A DNA stretch of 64,000 nucleotides, taken from the NCBI RefSeq assembly GCF_016097555.1, contig NC_054708.1, forward strand, positions 23,263,334-23,327,333. Direction: 5' to 3'. The translations under genes and the position numbers were made by a program. Every line of letters starts with the position of its first letter. Position 1 is the stretch's first letter. Below, piece by piece: positions 1 to 11,755 of this stretch. Source of the DNA: Gigantopelta aegis (lineage: Eukaryota; Mollusca; Gastropoda; Neomphalida; Peltospiridae). Below the pieces are notes generated by a model that searched no databases, was not told the DNA's origin, and saw only the letters and a program-made list of their open reading frames with translations.

Positions 1-1456
1 TTTGGAGAATTGATTTAATTATTGAATGGTGAGTCCGATAATTACCAAATGTTGCAGGATTGTTCACAATTCACTCTAGTCCATTGTGAGTAAGTGATAG
101 GACACACCACCTAGGTCAAGGTCATCTGGAGTCAATACCGGGTGTGGCCTCCGCGTGTGTTGACAACTGCCTGGCACCGCCTGCCCATTGAAGCAACCAG
201 AGTACGGATGACGTCCCGGGGGATGGTGGCCCACTCGGCCTGCAAGGCTGCTGCCAACTCGGGCAGGGTCTGGGGCTGTGGTTGTCGCTGTCGGAGGCGT
301 CGGTCCAACTCGTCCCATAGATGCTCAATTGGGTTCAAATCCGGTGATATCGATGGCCAAGGAAGGACATTAATGTTGTTGTTCTGTAGGAAAGCCGTTG
401 TGAGACGTGCTGTGTGAGGCCTGGCGTTGTCATGTTGGAACACTGCGTTGGCGTTGGCCATAACTGGAACGATGTGTGGCCGGAGGATCTGGTCAATGTA
501 GCCCTGTGCATTCAGGTTGCCCTGCACGTGGACCAGGTCAGTTCTGCCAGTGTGTGAGATGGCTGCCCACACCATGACACTACCCCCGCTGAATCTGTCC
601 ACTTCCTGCACGCAGTTTGCCGCATAACGTTCACCACGACGCCTATACACGCGACATCTTCCATCATGACGTCGGAGCAGAAATCGGGACTCGTCACTGA
701 ACCACACCTGTCTCCATCGCAGTTGAGGCCATTGTCGATGAATCTGGCACCACTGCAGTCGGAGTCGACGGTGTTGTGGTGTTAAGATGACACCTCGAAC
801 TGGACGTCTGGCACGAATTCCTACCTCACGTAGGCGGTTCCGTACGGTCTGGTCGGATATCCTGCGCAAACCTGGTATTGCTGCGGCTGTGGAGGTGGCA
901 GTAGTCAATCGTTCCCGAAGGTGGCGTACCCGGATGTAGCGGTCCTGCCCGGGGGTAGTGACCCGTGGTCGACCGGATCTAGGGAGGTCACGTGTTGATC
1001 CATGTTGCTGGTAACGGTCCCACAGTCTGGAGATGGTGCTTGGGGACACATGGAATGCCCTGGCAACGGCCGTTCTGGATTCGCCTGCGTCTAGTCGGCC
1101 GATGGCATTGTTTCTCTGCGGTTCACTGAGACGTGGCATGTCCTGGATTGTCAACTGTCGGCCAGATACAGAGGCCAGGCAAGCGAACACCCTGCACTTT
1201 TATACTGTCGGTGTTCATGTTGCACGTGCAGACAACGCACGTGCAGTGGTGACATGGTTTGCACGTGGCTGCGTTTTTGCGAATATTCACATTTTTGAAC
1301 TTTATTGTACAGTAGCTGCGTTTTATCGAATGTAACCGTGGGAATGTGTTTGGGACATGCAATGACCTTATATTCACAAAGCATGAACCGGTAGGAAACA
1401 TAAAATCGGAGTTATAACCCATTTGTACCCTTTTGCGTTTCTTTTTTTGAAGAGTA
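1..1456 (-). mobile_element. Tc1/mariner (DD34E) transposon, cut by window edge
   Basis: The element carries a full transposase gene on the minus strand. Its 5' terminal repeat is at 1432-1456 (reads GAAGAG followed by TA), the same terminus as the element at 25341-26837. The distance from transposase start to terminus is 317 bp, against 316 bp in that second copy, so the 3' terminus should lie about 40 bp outside the window. The duplicated TA at 1455-1456 fits Tc1 insertion. Confidence 0.9.
132..1139 (-). CDS. Tc1-family transposase, intact
   Basis: A 335-residue cut-and-paste transposase acting on the element's own terminal repeats. The N-terminal half holds paired helix-turn-helix DNA-binding domains (about residues 1-110) with a GRPR linker at 56-59. 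The catalytic triad is complete: D149 in FSDESRF, D237 in HDNARPH and E272 in PDLNPIEHLWD, with 34 residues between the last two (DD34E). I start at the ATG at 1139 (MPRLSEPQRNN) because the second copy in this window starts at the same place and has exactly the same length; an upstream in-frame ATG at 1190 is possible but not shared. No stop or frameshift is present, so the protein could be active, although the element is only partly in the window. Confidence 0.93.
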   Translation of the reverse strand: MPRLSEPQRNNAIGRLDAGESRTAVARAFHVSPSTISRLWDRYQQHGSTRDLPRSGRPRVTTPGQDRYIRVRHLRERLTTATSTAAAIPGLRRISDQTVRNRLREVGIRARRPVRGVILTPQHRRLRLQWCQIHRQWPQLRWRQVWFSDESRFLLRRHDGRCRVYRRRGERYAANCVQEVDRFSGGSVMVWAAISHTGRTDLVHVQGNLNAQGYIDQILRPHIVPVMANANAVFQHDNARPHTARLTTAFLQNNNINVLPWPSISPDLNPIEHLWDELDRRLRQRQPQPQTLPELAAALQAEWATIPRDVIRTLVASMGRRCQAVVNTRGGHTRY

Positions 1457-1798
1457 TATAAAAATACAGAGTGTAAAAACTTAATACACTGATTAGCATT
1501 AGCAATGGACAGTCGGTGGTCATTTATCTTTTATTACCAACATAATTAATTGTCATCCAGTGCCTGCAATTAAGAAAATGACGTTGGCAAAAAACATGCC
1601 ATGTGAAATAAAAAAATATACACATCAACTATTGGGTGTCACAAATAGTAATAGTCCAGTTAACAAAAAGTGCTGTGGAGAATTAAGAACTGCAGCAATC
1701 TCCAAGGCATTGCCGATTGCCGTGGACAGTTGCAAGAGTTGTCAATTGGTACAATATTTCGGCAAAACAAACCCATTCAAATGTTTTTCTTTCTTTTA
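1457..1798. other. AT-rich spacer, nothing recognised
   Basis: No convincing reading frame, terminal repeat or SINE piece between the Tc1 terminus and the first SINE. Confidence 0.4.
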
Positions 1799-2220
1799 CC
1801 GGCCTCGGTGGTGTCGTGGTTAGGCCATCGGTCTACAGGCTGGTAGGTACTGGGTTCGGATCCCAGTCGAGGCATGGGATTTTTAATCGAGATACCGACT
1901 CCAAACCCTGAGTGAGTGCTCCGCAAGGCTCAATGGGTAGGTGTAAACCACTTGCACCGACCAGTGATCCATAACTGGTTCAACAAAGGCCATGGTTTGT
2001 GCTATCCTGCCTGTGGGAAGCGCAAATAAAAGATCCCTTGCTGCCTGTTGTAAAAGAGTAGCCTATGTGGCGACAGCGGGTTTCCTCTTAAAAACAGTGT
2101 CAGAATGACCATATGTTTGACGTCCAATAGCCGATGATAAGATAAAAAATCAATGTGCTCTAGTGGCGTCGTTAAATAAAACAAACTTTGGTTTTTTTTT
2201 TTTTTATTCTTTTTTTTTTT
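1799..2220 (+). repeat. tRNA-derived SINE, head 1 with tail B
   Basis: Full-length copy. Head 1 begins CGGCCTCGGTGG and holds pol III A and B box-like motifs (B box near GGTTCGGATCCC). The shared core contains AAAAGATCCCTTGCTGC. Tail B is the form ending GTGCTCTAGTGGCGTCG, then TTAAATAAAACAAAC and a T-rich run. The core resembles conserved central domains of metazoan SINEs; I could not assign it to a named superfamily with certainty. Confidence 0.9.
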
Positions 2221-2603
2221 AACAAAACAGTTACATTCATTTATTTATGTACTTTAAAAGATAATAAACATCCTGTATTATATACTGAACAAGAAATGTC
2301 AATAATAATTTAGTTTTCTTTAATTTATTTTTAATTTCAATTCAGTTTGAATTCCATTAATTTCTGTGCCTATTCAAATTATCCATGTCTTGTGAACATT
2401 TTAGGCTCATTTGACATTTTGGAATCAGTTTTATCATTATTATTTCTTTTTTTCAAAGAATCATGTTTCTTTTGTTTTTCAGTATATTTTTCACTGCAAT
2501 TTCAAAACTTAAGTTCTGACTCCATAGATCAGACCCAAGACCTCTTTGTCTACAGACTGTAACCACATGTACATGATATTTTTAGTATTTGTATGGGTAA
2601 GAC
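2221..2603. other. AT-rich spacer
   Basis: T-rich, low-complexity DNA; short frames here have no recognisable protein character. Confidence 0.4.
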
Positions 2604-2619
2604 TTCATTAACTTGATGA

Positions 2620-2999
2620 ACGGCCTTGGTGGCGTCGTGGTTAGGCCATCGGTCTACAGGCTAGTAGGTACTGGGTTCGGATCCCAGTCGAGGCATGGGA
2701 TTTTTAATGCAGATACCGACTCCAAACCCTGAGTGAGTGCTCCGCAAGGCTCAATGGGTAGGTGTAAACCACTTGCACTGACCAGTGATCTATAACTGGT
2801 TGAACAAAGGCCATGGTTTGTGCTATCCTGCCTGTGGGAAGCGCAAATAAAAGATCCCTTGCTGCTAATCGGAAAGAGTAGTCCATGTAGTGGCGAAAGC
2901 CGGTTTCCTCTTCAAATCTGTGTGGTCCTTAACCATATGTTTGATGCCATATAACCGTAAATAAAATGTGTTGAGTGCGTTGTTAAATAAAAAAATTCT
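2620..2999 (+). repeat. SINE, head 1 with tail A, perfect target duplication
   Basis: Full-length head 1 and core with tail A (TGTGTTGAGTGCGT, then TGTTAAATAAA). It is flanked by a perfect 16-bp direct repeat, TTCATTAACTTGATGA, at 2604-2619 and 3000-3015. This marks a real insertion by target-primed reverse transcription. Confidence 0.95.
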
Positions 3000-3015
3000 T
3001 TCATTAACTTGATGA

Positions 3016-4445
3016 TTAAGGCCTTTTGTCTAGACTAATAGTTTCTAGTTTAATGATTCTTATAATTTTAGTATAATTATTATAAAATTGAATGCATTTT
3101 ATTCTGTACCGTGACATCACTCCTTCTCTCAGCTGATATATGTTACGTCACTAAAAGGAATGCATGCAGTGTTATATATTACATATTACATATACGTGAT
3201 GTCAGGTACTACTTTTGCTTAGAGAATGACATAATCAACATGTAGCAATAGTCATCTACCTCCTAAACTGCGAGACCAATTGACCAATGAAAAGGGCACA
3301 TTACCGTCTAGGGGACGTGTGCTAGACAGTTTTTCTAGCATGGCTTTCTGGTACCTTTTTACTTGGTGGTTACCATGTTATTGTGTGTTGATAGACTTTG
3401 TGTCCAGAAAGACATTCTCCTTATTTTGATTACAAAAAGTTTATACGAAATACAAGCAGACTCGTCTTTTAATTGAACCGAAGATGTTATCGGTCTGACT
3501 GGCAGTTCCGGTTTTGCTGAACCGATCAAAGTTTTAATATTATTATTTTAATAAAGATTTCAAGATATACGAAAAACACAAAAGACGTTTGTGTGATCCC
3601 CTAATGTCGAATTTTTGTTTTGTTATTCCTATCTTCATCGAATGAATCGATCGCTGTGATAAAATATTATCGCCAACTGATAAAAAGTTTTGTTTTTGTA
3701 GTGGCGGTGTGTATTTGGCACCCAAGATGAATGATTTGAATGCTAAACACTACAACTTCCGTTGATTTTATAAGCGATGATATCCCCCCAAAATGAAAAG
3801 TTTACAATATGTTATAAGAACTGCTGAATAAACAGAATGACAGAAATGACAGAAAGTAAAACTCGTCAGTTACAATCAATTATATCTGTAACTGAGGACA
3901 AAATATCAGACGACAGTTAGTGGAAACAAAAGATAGAGTGACCGTTCTGATCACATGACAAATCTGGCGCCAAATAAGTGGGGGGGTTTTCAGTCGGAGA
4001 TTGCCGAATCCATAAAAAATTAAAATGTTTTTATTGCTCAAACAAAATATAACTTTTATTGTTTGTATTAAACATACAAATGAATACAGGTATGGGACAA
4101 AATAGAGGCTGTTAAAAATACTATTAAATTATGTTACGGTAACTGTCGTAACTGTTTCGTCAGTTGCTTTTTCGTACACAACACGGCTTGTTTTCTTTGA
4201 TGTCCAGTGTGCAGACTGATCATTGTCTTTTTTTTATGTGTGGAAAAATGTGTGCATTTGGAAATAGCAGAGATAGGTGCTGGAAAATAAAGAAGGGCGC
4301 AGAAAAATAAAGGAGGGCGGAGAACGTGAATTGAGGGCGGCTAAATGCAATAGCAGGGCGGGCCACCCCATTTAAATGGAGCAGCGAGAACACTGCTAAA
4401 CCCACCACCACCACCACCAGGAACAACAATAATAAAAAACCAACA
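3016..4445. other. Intergenic DNA, no gene seen
   Basis: AT-rich, with no long frame, no clear splice-bounded exon and no SINE. A GC-skewed patch at 4290-4400 is unremarkable. Confidence 0.4.
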
Positions 4446-4457
4446 CATCTTGAATAA

Positions 4458-4754
4458 GGAAGGAAATGGTTTATTTAACGACTCGCTCAACACATTTTAT
4501 TTACGGTTATATGGTTAAGGACCACACAGATATTGAGGTAGGAAACCCACTGTTGCCACTCTTTTTGATTAGCAGCAAGGGATCTTTTATATGCACCACC
4601 CCATTTACAGGATAGCACATACCACGACCTTTGATGTACCAGTCGTGGTGCACTGGCTGGAGCGAGAAATAGCTCAATGGGCCCACTGACGGAGATCGAT
4701 CCCAAATCGACTGCACATCGAGCGAGCACTTTACCAATGGGCTACGTCTCGCCC
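4458..4754 (-). repeat. SINE, head 2 with tail A, minus strand
   Basis: Reverse-complement copy: the tail starts at 4458 (GGAAGGAAATGG) and the head 2 sequence (GGGGCGAGACGTAGC type) ends near 4754. The 12-bp repeat CATCTTGAATAA at 4446-4457 and 4755-4766 is the target duplication. Confidence 0.92.
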
Positions 4755-4835
4755 CATCTTGAATAATGTTTAATCGATTGAAAAAATTCAGATAATGGGT
4801 TTATATAAAATTAACTACTTGTAGAATGTATATAC

Positions 4836-4836
<1 letters not shown>

Positions 4837-4877
<41 letters not shown>
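4837..4877. repeat. (TA)n microsatellite
   Basis: TGTG followed by about 19 TA units and an A run. Confidence 0.9.
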
Positions 4878-4881
<4 letters not shown>

Positions 4882-5600
4882 ACACTTTAAAAAATCCCCA
4901 CATACTGTTTTACAATATAACAAGATATGTTGTCTTCTTTTAGCATCTTGGAATTTGACCAGAGTCAATTTCAACCATATTCCCTCATGATTTATGTAGT
5001 CTAGACTTGAAGAATGGTTATTGGGGAAAAGATCACTGGAATTTATTATGTGATGTAACGTACTTGAAAACATTAACGAAACTGGGTATTCCGCAATATT
5101 TCGCAGACACCACAAAAATAAAACTTACGATTGTAGCAACTTTGTTTGAACAATTACCTCTGCTCGTATTGCCCTTTTTTCACAAATATTGTTTTTTTCA
5201 GTGAAAATAACAAGTGAGACACAAGCTCACCGTGGAATCTTCCGTGTTTATTTTTATGCATGGAAATACAATTCTCACCCCATCCACCATTTGTTTATGA
5301 TGGTAATGCGTTTTGGCAGGTGCATAGAATGCAGCCATTTATAAGGATTATGCCACTATGCAGACGGTCTTTGTTTTGATGCCGCCCTGGCACAGGGTTT
5401 GTTTTCTCGCTTACCTGATGTTTTCACACTTAACAAAGTGTATATATGTTTCCTCAACAATCAGGTAACAGTTTGTAGTAACAGGTATTTGGTTTGGGAT
5501 TTTTTTTGTACACTGATTGGCCAGCTTGTTATAAGCTGCTTGTTCATTGCCAGTAAGGTGGTGAAGACTACTAATGATTCTGATCTACATTGACTTCATG
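4878..5600. other. Intergenic DNA, no supported gene
   Basis: Frames of about 65-100 codons overlap on both strands here without recognisable motifs; none is supported. Confidence 0.35.
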
Positions 5601-5631
5601 CAGTGGTATTGTGGTTAAGCCATTGGTTTTT

Positions 5632-5973
5632 AGGGGCGGGACGTAGCTCAGTGGTATGGCACTCGCCTGATGTGCAATCGATCTAGGATCTAGGATCGAT
5701 TCCCGTCGGTGGGTCCACTGGGCTAATTCTCGTTCAAGCCAGTGCTTCACAACTGGTGTAACAAAGGCCGTGGTATGTACTATTTTGTCTGTGGGATGGT
5801 GCATATAAAAGATCCCTTGCTGCTAATAAAAACCCCAGTAGTACATGAAAGTGGTGACAGCGGGTTTCCTTTCTCAATATCTGTGTGTGGTCCTTAACCA
5901 TATGTCCGATGCCTTATAACCGTAAATAAAATGTGTTGAGTGCGTTGTTAAATAAAATATTTCCTTCCTTACC
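5632..5973 (+). repeat. SINE, head 2 with tail A
   Basis: Head 2 (GGGGCGGGACGTAGCTCAGT) with a small internal duplication in the B box region, then core and tail A ending AAATATTTCCTTCC. A decayed head-1-like piece lies just upstream at 5601-5631. Confidence 0.9.
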
Positions 5974-6174
5974 TGTCCTGGGCACATGTACATCCATTGA
6001 TTAAGTGAACTTTTAATTTATACCTTTGCCGTGAAGTAAAAGACTAGTAAAACCACCTTAAAAAAAATCAGGAAAGGAATATTTGTTTAACAACACACCT
6101 GCACATTTTAAACAACAAAGTTTTGGTGTCCGACATATTTTTTTTTTAACGTTTGGTCTACAAAATGAAAGGAA

Positions 6175-6226
6175 GGAAGGGAATGTTTTATTTAACGACA
6201 CACTCAACACATTTTATTTAAAGTAC
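6175..6226 (-). repeat. SINE tail A fragment
   Basis: About 50 bp matching the 3' end of tail A on the minus strand (ATGTTTTATTTAACGACACA); the rest of the element is absent, as expected for a strongly 5'-truncated insertion. Confidence 0.75.
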
Positions 6227-6382
6227 TCTTATAAAGAACTGCAGGGGTCCAGGAACATCAGTTTGTTATAGCAGTAGTTCGTTTCATTTAGGAAGTCAGC
6301 CATTTTGGATTTTTCAAATTTAAACACCATAAACACAAGATTAGTTGGGTGTTTTTAAAAAATTATATTTCATTTATTATCA

Positions 6383-6474
6383 CCAATCTAGGTGGGAGCT
6401 GGTACCAAGTTGTAAACCTGTACCTACCAGCCTTAAGTCCGATGGCTTAACCACAACACCACCGAGGCCGGTAG
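6383..6474 (-). repeat. Fragment of second SINE family, minus strand
   Basis: Matches the tRNA-like head (GGTGGGAGCTGGTACC ... CACCGAGGCCGG) seen in fuller copies at 31133-31475 and 46437-46685. Confidence 0.65.
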
Positions 6475-7069
6475 CAAGGGACAGTACAAAGCACTACCTT
6501 ACCTTTGAAGTACCAGTCTATATATGACCCATCAAACCCCAGACAAGCCTAATTATAATACCAAGTGCTGAGCTATATACCACATAACAGGGGTGGATCA
6601 GGGGAGGATAAGGGGTGGGTCAGGGGAGAAAAGAGCACCCCATTAAAAGTTTCAGCATTATTCCCAACATGCAAACATACAAACCTCATCTGAAAATGAC
6701 TGCTTGCAAAAAAACTAAATAACAGCATTTGAATATTTTTATGGGGGACAGGTTCCACTGCCCTCACCCCCCCTTCCTACCCCACACCCCCATTTTGAAT
6801 CTGCTTCAGCATAAAGAGACTTAATCTCCACTTAACACTGTGAAAGATGAATCCTTTAAGGCTGTGGTCAAACTGTAAACAAAGTGAATGTAAACAGAGA
6901 AAAAACATGTTGTATAGAACCTGATCCCCATGGGAAGCTGCCGAGTGTAACATTGTGACCATGTTGGTGTTTGCATTGGGCAGATCACACATGGGAGCCT
7001 CCCTCCTGAGATTTTATAACAGTAATCCCCTCTTGGCTAATGTAGCGGGTTTCTTCTCGGAGACTAACC
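6475..7069. other. Intergenic DNA, nothing recognised
   Basis: No supported frame, RNA gene or repeat family. Confidence 0.35.
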
Positions 7070-7402
7070 AGCCTCGGTGGCATCGTGGTTAAGCCATCGT
7101 TCTACAGGCTGGTAGGTACTGGGTTCAGATCCCAGTCGAGGCATGGGATTTTTAATCCAGATACCGACTCGAAACCCTGAGTGAGTGCTCCGCAAGGCTC
7201 AATGGGTAGGTGTAAACCACTTGCACCGACCAGTGATCCATAACTGGTTCAACAAAGGCCATGGTTTGTGCTATCCTGCCTGTGGGAAGTGCCAATAAAA
7301 GATCCCTTGCTGCTAATCGGAAAGAGTAGCCCATGTAGTGGCGACAGCGGGTTTCCTCTCAAAATCTGTGTTCTAGTGGTGTCGTTAAACAAAACAAACA
7401 TT
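7070..7402 (+). repeat. SINE, head 1 with shortened tail B
   Basis: Head 1 and core are complete; the tail has lost its middle and jumps to TCTAGTGGTGTCG, then TTAAACAAAACAAAC. Confidence 0.9.
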
Positions 7403-7417
7403 TTCTGTTTTTATGTG

Positions 7418-7630
7418 CTATAGTCTGTCCTTTCCTGCTATAAAAAAAAAAAAATTGTAAATAATTTCAGTTTGGTTTGACATAAGAAGAAAAGTAAAAG
7501 TATTTTGGAAATAACAAAAAAACCCAACCTATTTTTGTGTTCAATTTTGAAAACAGTTGGCTCAGAAATAAATTACTTAATAGTAAATTCCATAGCACAA
7601 CAAAGGCGTTCTCTGTGTGATAGACTGTAG
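7418..7630. mobile_element. MITE with CTATAGTCYGTCC termini, copy 1
   Basis: Terminal inverted repeats CTATAGTCTGTCC at 7418 and GATAGACTGTAG ending at 7630. The interior (TTTCAGTTTGGTTTGAC, then A-rich) matches elements at 35151-35402 and in both arms of 45706-46964. Confidence 0.7.
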
Positions 7631-7723
7631 ACATGTGTTTTCCATATTCTGTTATATTTATTACAAGTTGTTTTGTTATAGCAAATATTTTTTTAAGAAG
7701 ATGATGTATGGTGATACCCTTCA

Positions 7724-8140
7724 AAACTGGTACCCTCCCTCTGTAAACTGGAATTCCCTCAAAATTGGATGCTTTTCACAGTCCATTTTCAAATATCACA
7801 ACCTCTTTAAACTGGATATATGCCTTAAAACTGGACTTTTTACTTTGTCTAGTTTAGTTTTCTCATTCCAACCAGTGCCCCACAACTGGTATATGAAAGT
7901 CTGTGGTATGTGCTATCCTAGCTGTCTGTGGAATGGTGCTCATAAAACATCCCTTGCTGCAAATGGAAAAATGTAGTAATTTTCCTCTCAAAGATTATAT
8001 GTTAAAATTACCAAATGTTTGACACCCAATTAATAAATTGATGTGCTCTAGTGGTGTCGTTAAACAAAACAAATTTTAACTTTAAAAACAGACTTTTTAC
8101 TTGGTCTTGTAGGTGTCAGGTTTAGAGGGTTTCACTATAT
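7724..8140. mobile_element. Decayed pogo-like MITE split by a SINE
   Basis: Repeated CTTTAAACTGGA-type motifs and the end TTTAGAGGGTTTCACTA resemble ends of pogo/Tigger-type elements. The SINE at 7851-8090 interrupts it. Assignment rests only on these terminal motifs. Confidence 0.35.
7851..8090 (+). repeat. 5'-truncated SINE with tail B
   Basis: Starts in the core (CCAGTGCCCCACAACTGG) and ends with tail B. The 17-bp target duplication GACTTTTTACTTKGTCT, one mismatch, lies at 7834-7850 and 8091-8107. Confidence 0.88.
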
Positions 8141-8373
8141 ATGTATATGTTTTCAGTATATAACTTGTTTTAATAGCTTGCATTTTGAGGAAGAAAAAAT
8201 AATAGTTAAATATGTTTTTCTATTTTCTGATGTATTTATTGCAAGTTATTCTATCATCTCAGGTGAGTTTTTTTGTGTTTTAAGAATAACAGTAAAATAT
8301 TAAATGTATTTTCTGTATTGTATTTATAGTTATTAAAAGTTGCTTCAATAGCTTGTTTTTTTTTTTTTAAAAG

Positions 8374-8585
8374 AGTCGGATCTAGCTCAGTCGGTAGAGC
8401 GCTTGCCTGAGGTGCATTGGTTCCAGGATCAAAACTCCTCAGTGGACTCGTTCTCTCATTGTTTTCTTTTCCCCGTCTCAACCAGCAACTCCACAACTGG
8501 TATGTCAAAGACCATAGTATGTGCTGCCCTGTCTGTGGGAAAGTATATATCAAAGATCCCTTGATGAATTTTGTCAGAAGAGGAA
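8374..8585 (+). repeat. SINE with head 3, truncated tail
   Basis: A third tRNA-like head (GGATCTAGCTCAGTCGGTAG) joined to a diverged core ending AAAGATCCCTTGATG. It should not be called as a tRNA gene, because the core continues straight on. Confidence 0.8.
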
Positions 8586-9892
8586 CAAAATAAATCATTT
8601 TATTTGAATTTTTTTTTTTTTAAATGCCACTCCATTCATCAGTCTTATGCAATTCCATTCATCATTCTTCTTTTTTGATGCAATTGGACTGAACATCATG
8701 CTGCATTAAATGATTTTTCAAGAAATGCTAACAACTGTTGATTGCATTAAGTCTGGAATTCTCAACAACCCGGATCTGTCTACAAGACCCTAATACTCTC
8801 TTATTGATGTCTGGATTTATTAGCACAACATTAATACGTAGCAATTTACTAGGGGGAAAAAATCTACCACCCCAGCATATCCCACTAATCCCGTTTGATC
8901 CGCGATACATTACACGCACAGATAGTCACACTGTTTGACCGTAATGTGCTTCTTCGGTGTGCGACGATAGCGTGGAGCATTCTGCAATATAAAGTTTTGT
9001 GATGATCCATCGAGATAAACCGGAAATCCAACACTGTGGGAATGGCCAGGTAACAGTGCTATTAAAAAGGTGTAACCGGCCCAATCAAGGAGGTCAGAGC
9101 ACAGATGAAATTGAGTCAGGTGTAAGTTTTGTCTGTTTCGTTTGAAACGGATCCGTTTCGTTACTCATTGTGAATTTGTCTTATCTCTTCAAGAGATAGA
9201 GCACGTTTTTATTTTACTGGTCAGCTGATACAGTTTTTGTTTTGTTTTGTTTGTTTTGTTTGTTCTTGCTTGGGTTAATTGAGCTTGTATTGTATGTAGG
9301 ATTTGCCTATGTGTTTTGGGGGCCCTGTAATTAATAAAGGTACCACAACACACAGCTGTTACATTAAAATAGCTGAAAATATTTTGTGAAGAAATTTGTG
9401 AGGATTGTTTTTCTTTGATGCCGGCTAGAAAAATGTATTATATGCCATCTAATATTTAAAATTATTAAAAAAAAAAAAAATTGTATTGGGTAATAATCCA
9501 AAAAGATGCATGAATTGCTCTAAAGGGAACTTTGTTTGAACATTTTATTGTGGACGCTCCTCCCCTGAACACCTTTGCTTGTCTTTGAGCCTGCAGTGCT
9601 TGCATTTCTACTGTCAGTTCAAATTAGCCTCCCCTTAGTCCTATGGGCTTGATCTTTTATATGTACGTTCTCAAAATACACTTCCACTGAGTTACATCCC
9701 GATAAAGGGAACATAATGTGGCTTAATGGTAGAACTTGCATGTATGTCTGGTATATGATCGTTGCAGGATCAGTTTGTATCTCAACTGATCCAGTGCATT
9801 ATTTCACTTCATGTTCTGTTTTTGGCACATTATGAACTAGGGCTGTTTGGTACGTGTGTAACATGCAGATATTATAACACTTGGTCTTGGTT
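8586..9892. other. Intergenic DNA with a decayed tRNA-like piece
   Basis: No gene recognised. A weak tRNA-head-like stretch lies at 9710-9810 (GGCTTAATGGTAGAAC). Confidence 0.35.
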
Positions 9893-10190
9893 GTGTAGCT
9901 AGCTCAGTGGTAAAACTCTTGCCTGATGTGTGGTCGGTCTGGGATCGATCCCTATCGGTGGTCCATTGGGCTATTTCTCGTTCCAGCCAATGCACACACC
10001 ATGACTGGTATATCAAAGGCTGTGGTATGTGCTATCCTGTTTGTGGAATGGTGCATATAAAAGAGCCCTTGCTACTAATGGAAAAATGTAGTGGGTTTTC
10101 AATCTAAGACTATATATATGTAAAAATTGCCAAATGTTTGACATCCAATAAATCAATGTGCTCTAGTGGTGTTGTTAAGGAAAATAACCT
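9893..10190 (+). repeat. SINE, head 2 with tail B
   Basis: Head 2 (AGCTAGCTCAGTGGTAAA), core and tail B ending GTGCTCTAGTGGTGTTG. Head 2 is therefore found with both tail types in this window. Confidence 0.9.
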
Positions 10191-10289
10191 GTATCTTTAT
10201 CGTTGGTCTTGGTTGAGAGAAGAAACTTAAAGCCACCACATAGGTTGCTCCTACTGTATACCAGCTGGTATTTACTGCCCTGAGCGAGA

Positions 10290-10602
10290 GAAAAGTTTAA
10301 AGTTTGTTTTGTTTAACGACACCACTAGAGCACATTGATTAATTAATCATCAGCTATTGGATGTCAAACATTTGGTAATTCTGACTCATCATCAGAGAAA
10401 AAAGAAATTCATTCGCAGCAAGGGATCTTTTATATGCACTTTCCCTACAGACAGGAAAGCATATACCATGGCCTTTGACTGGTTGTGGTGTACTGGTTGG
10501 AACGAGAAAAACCCCAATCAGTTGAATGGGTCCACCGAGATGGTTCGATCCTATGATGTAAAGACCTCAGGCGAGTTCTCAATCGCCTGAGCTAAATCCT
10601 GC
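10290..10602 (-). repeat. SINE, head 3 with tail B, minus strand
   Basis: Reverse copy from tail B (GTTTGTTTTGTTTAACGACA) to a head 3-type end (GAGCTAAATCCTGCCCC). The imperfect 12-bp repeat CCCTGAGYGAGA at 10278-10289 and 10603-10614 is a likely target duplication. Confidence 0.9.
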
Positions 10603-10614
10603 CCCTGAGTGAGA

Positions 10615-10949
10615 TGAAAGAAAGAAAGAAATGTTTTATTTAATGATGCACTCAACACATTTTATTTACGGTTATATGGCATCAGACATATGGTTAAGGA
10701 CCACACAGATTTTGAGAGGAAACCTGCTGTCACCACTACATGGGCTATTCTTTCTGATTAACAGCAAGGGATCTTTTATTTGTGCTTCCCACAGGCAGGA
10801 TAGCACAAACCATGGCTTTGTTGAACCAGTTATGGATCACTGGTCGGTGCAGGTGGTTTACACCTACCCATTGAGCCTTGCAGAGCACTCACTCAGGGTT
10901 TGGAGTCAGTATCTAGATAAAAAATCCCATGCCTCGACTGGGATCCAAT
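10615..10949 (-). repeat. SINE, head 1 with tail A, minus, head truncated
   Basis: Begins with the (GAAA)n tail, then tail A, core and part of head 1; it stops inside the head at GGGATCCAATGAG. Confidence 0.9.
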
Positions 10950-11664
10950 GAGTAAAATGAAGTAGATATATTAGGGGTTCAAATTTTTTCAAAAAACTTA
11001 CTTGCCACAGGGCAAGTGCCAATCGGGCCATGGGATTTTTGATCCCCTGTATATATAGAGAATAATAATTGAGTGGCCGTTATATATCATTTATCTCAAA
11101 ACGAGTTGTTTTAAAATGTATCTAACGAGCAAAAGTATATACTCCTTTGTACAATCTGACACCTGCATATATAAGTGATTATTTCATACCATCATCAGGC
11201 TCATATAAATATAACATGAGATCAGCAACACATAATAATCTTGTATTGCCAAGACCCAACACTTAATTGTATAACCATTGTATATTCTGGTGTTGAAACA
11301 TGGAATACAATCCCAGATTCTATTAAAAAAACGTGTATCCTTACCTTCATTTAAAAGACACTGGCTCTTGAAAATGCTTAGTAAAATCTTTACTCAGGAG
11401 TCTGTAGGTTTAAATTCTATTTATTTATGATTATATCAAGTTGTGATAACATTTGTTTGTATATGTATAAAAAAACAAAAACAAATTGTATTAATTATGT
11501 ATGCATCATGGTTTCGATGCATTTAATGAAGGATAATTATGTTATGTTTGTTTCATTGTATATTTCAGTATACATGTATGTAGAGTAATAATTTTTAATG
11601 CTTAATAGACAGAAGACCACAAGGGAGATTAGTGCCCTACTATTTGTGTAACCTTCTTTAAATA
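10950..11664. other. Intergenic DNA, no gene seen
   Basis: AT-rich, no supported frame. Confidence 0.35.
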
Positions 11665-11755
11665 AAGATCATTATTATAATTATTATTATTATTATTATT
11701 ATTGTTATTATTATTTGTTATTATTATTATTATTATTGTTATTGTTATTATTATA
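11665..11755. repeat. (ATT)n microsatellite
   Basis: About 90 bp of ATT units with scattered GTT variants. Confidence 0.9.

Noticed and set aside
4801..5204. Overlapping frames of 65 and 104 codons
   Set aside because: Partly across a TA microsatellite; no conserved motif and no splice support.
8380..8460. tRNA gene
   Set aside because: A and B boxes are present but the sequence runs directly into a SINE core and the stems do not pair as in a tRNA; the same applies to the other SINE heads.
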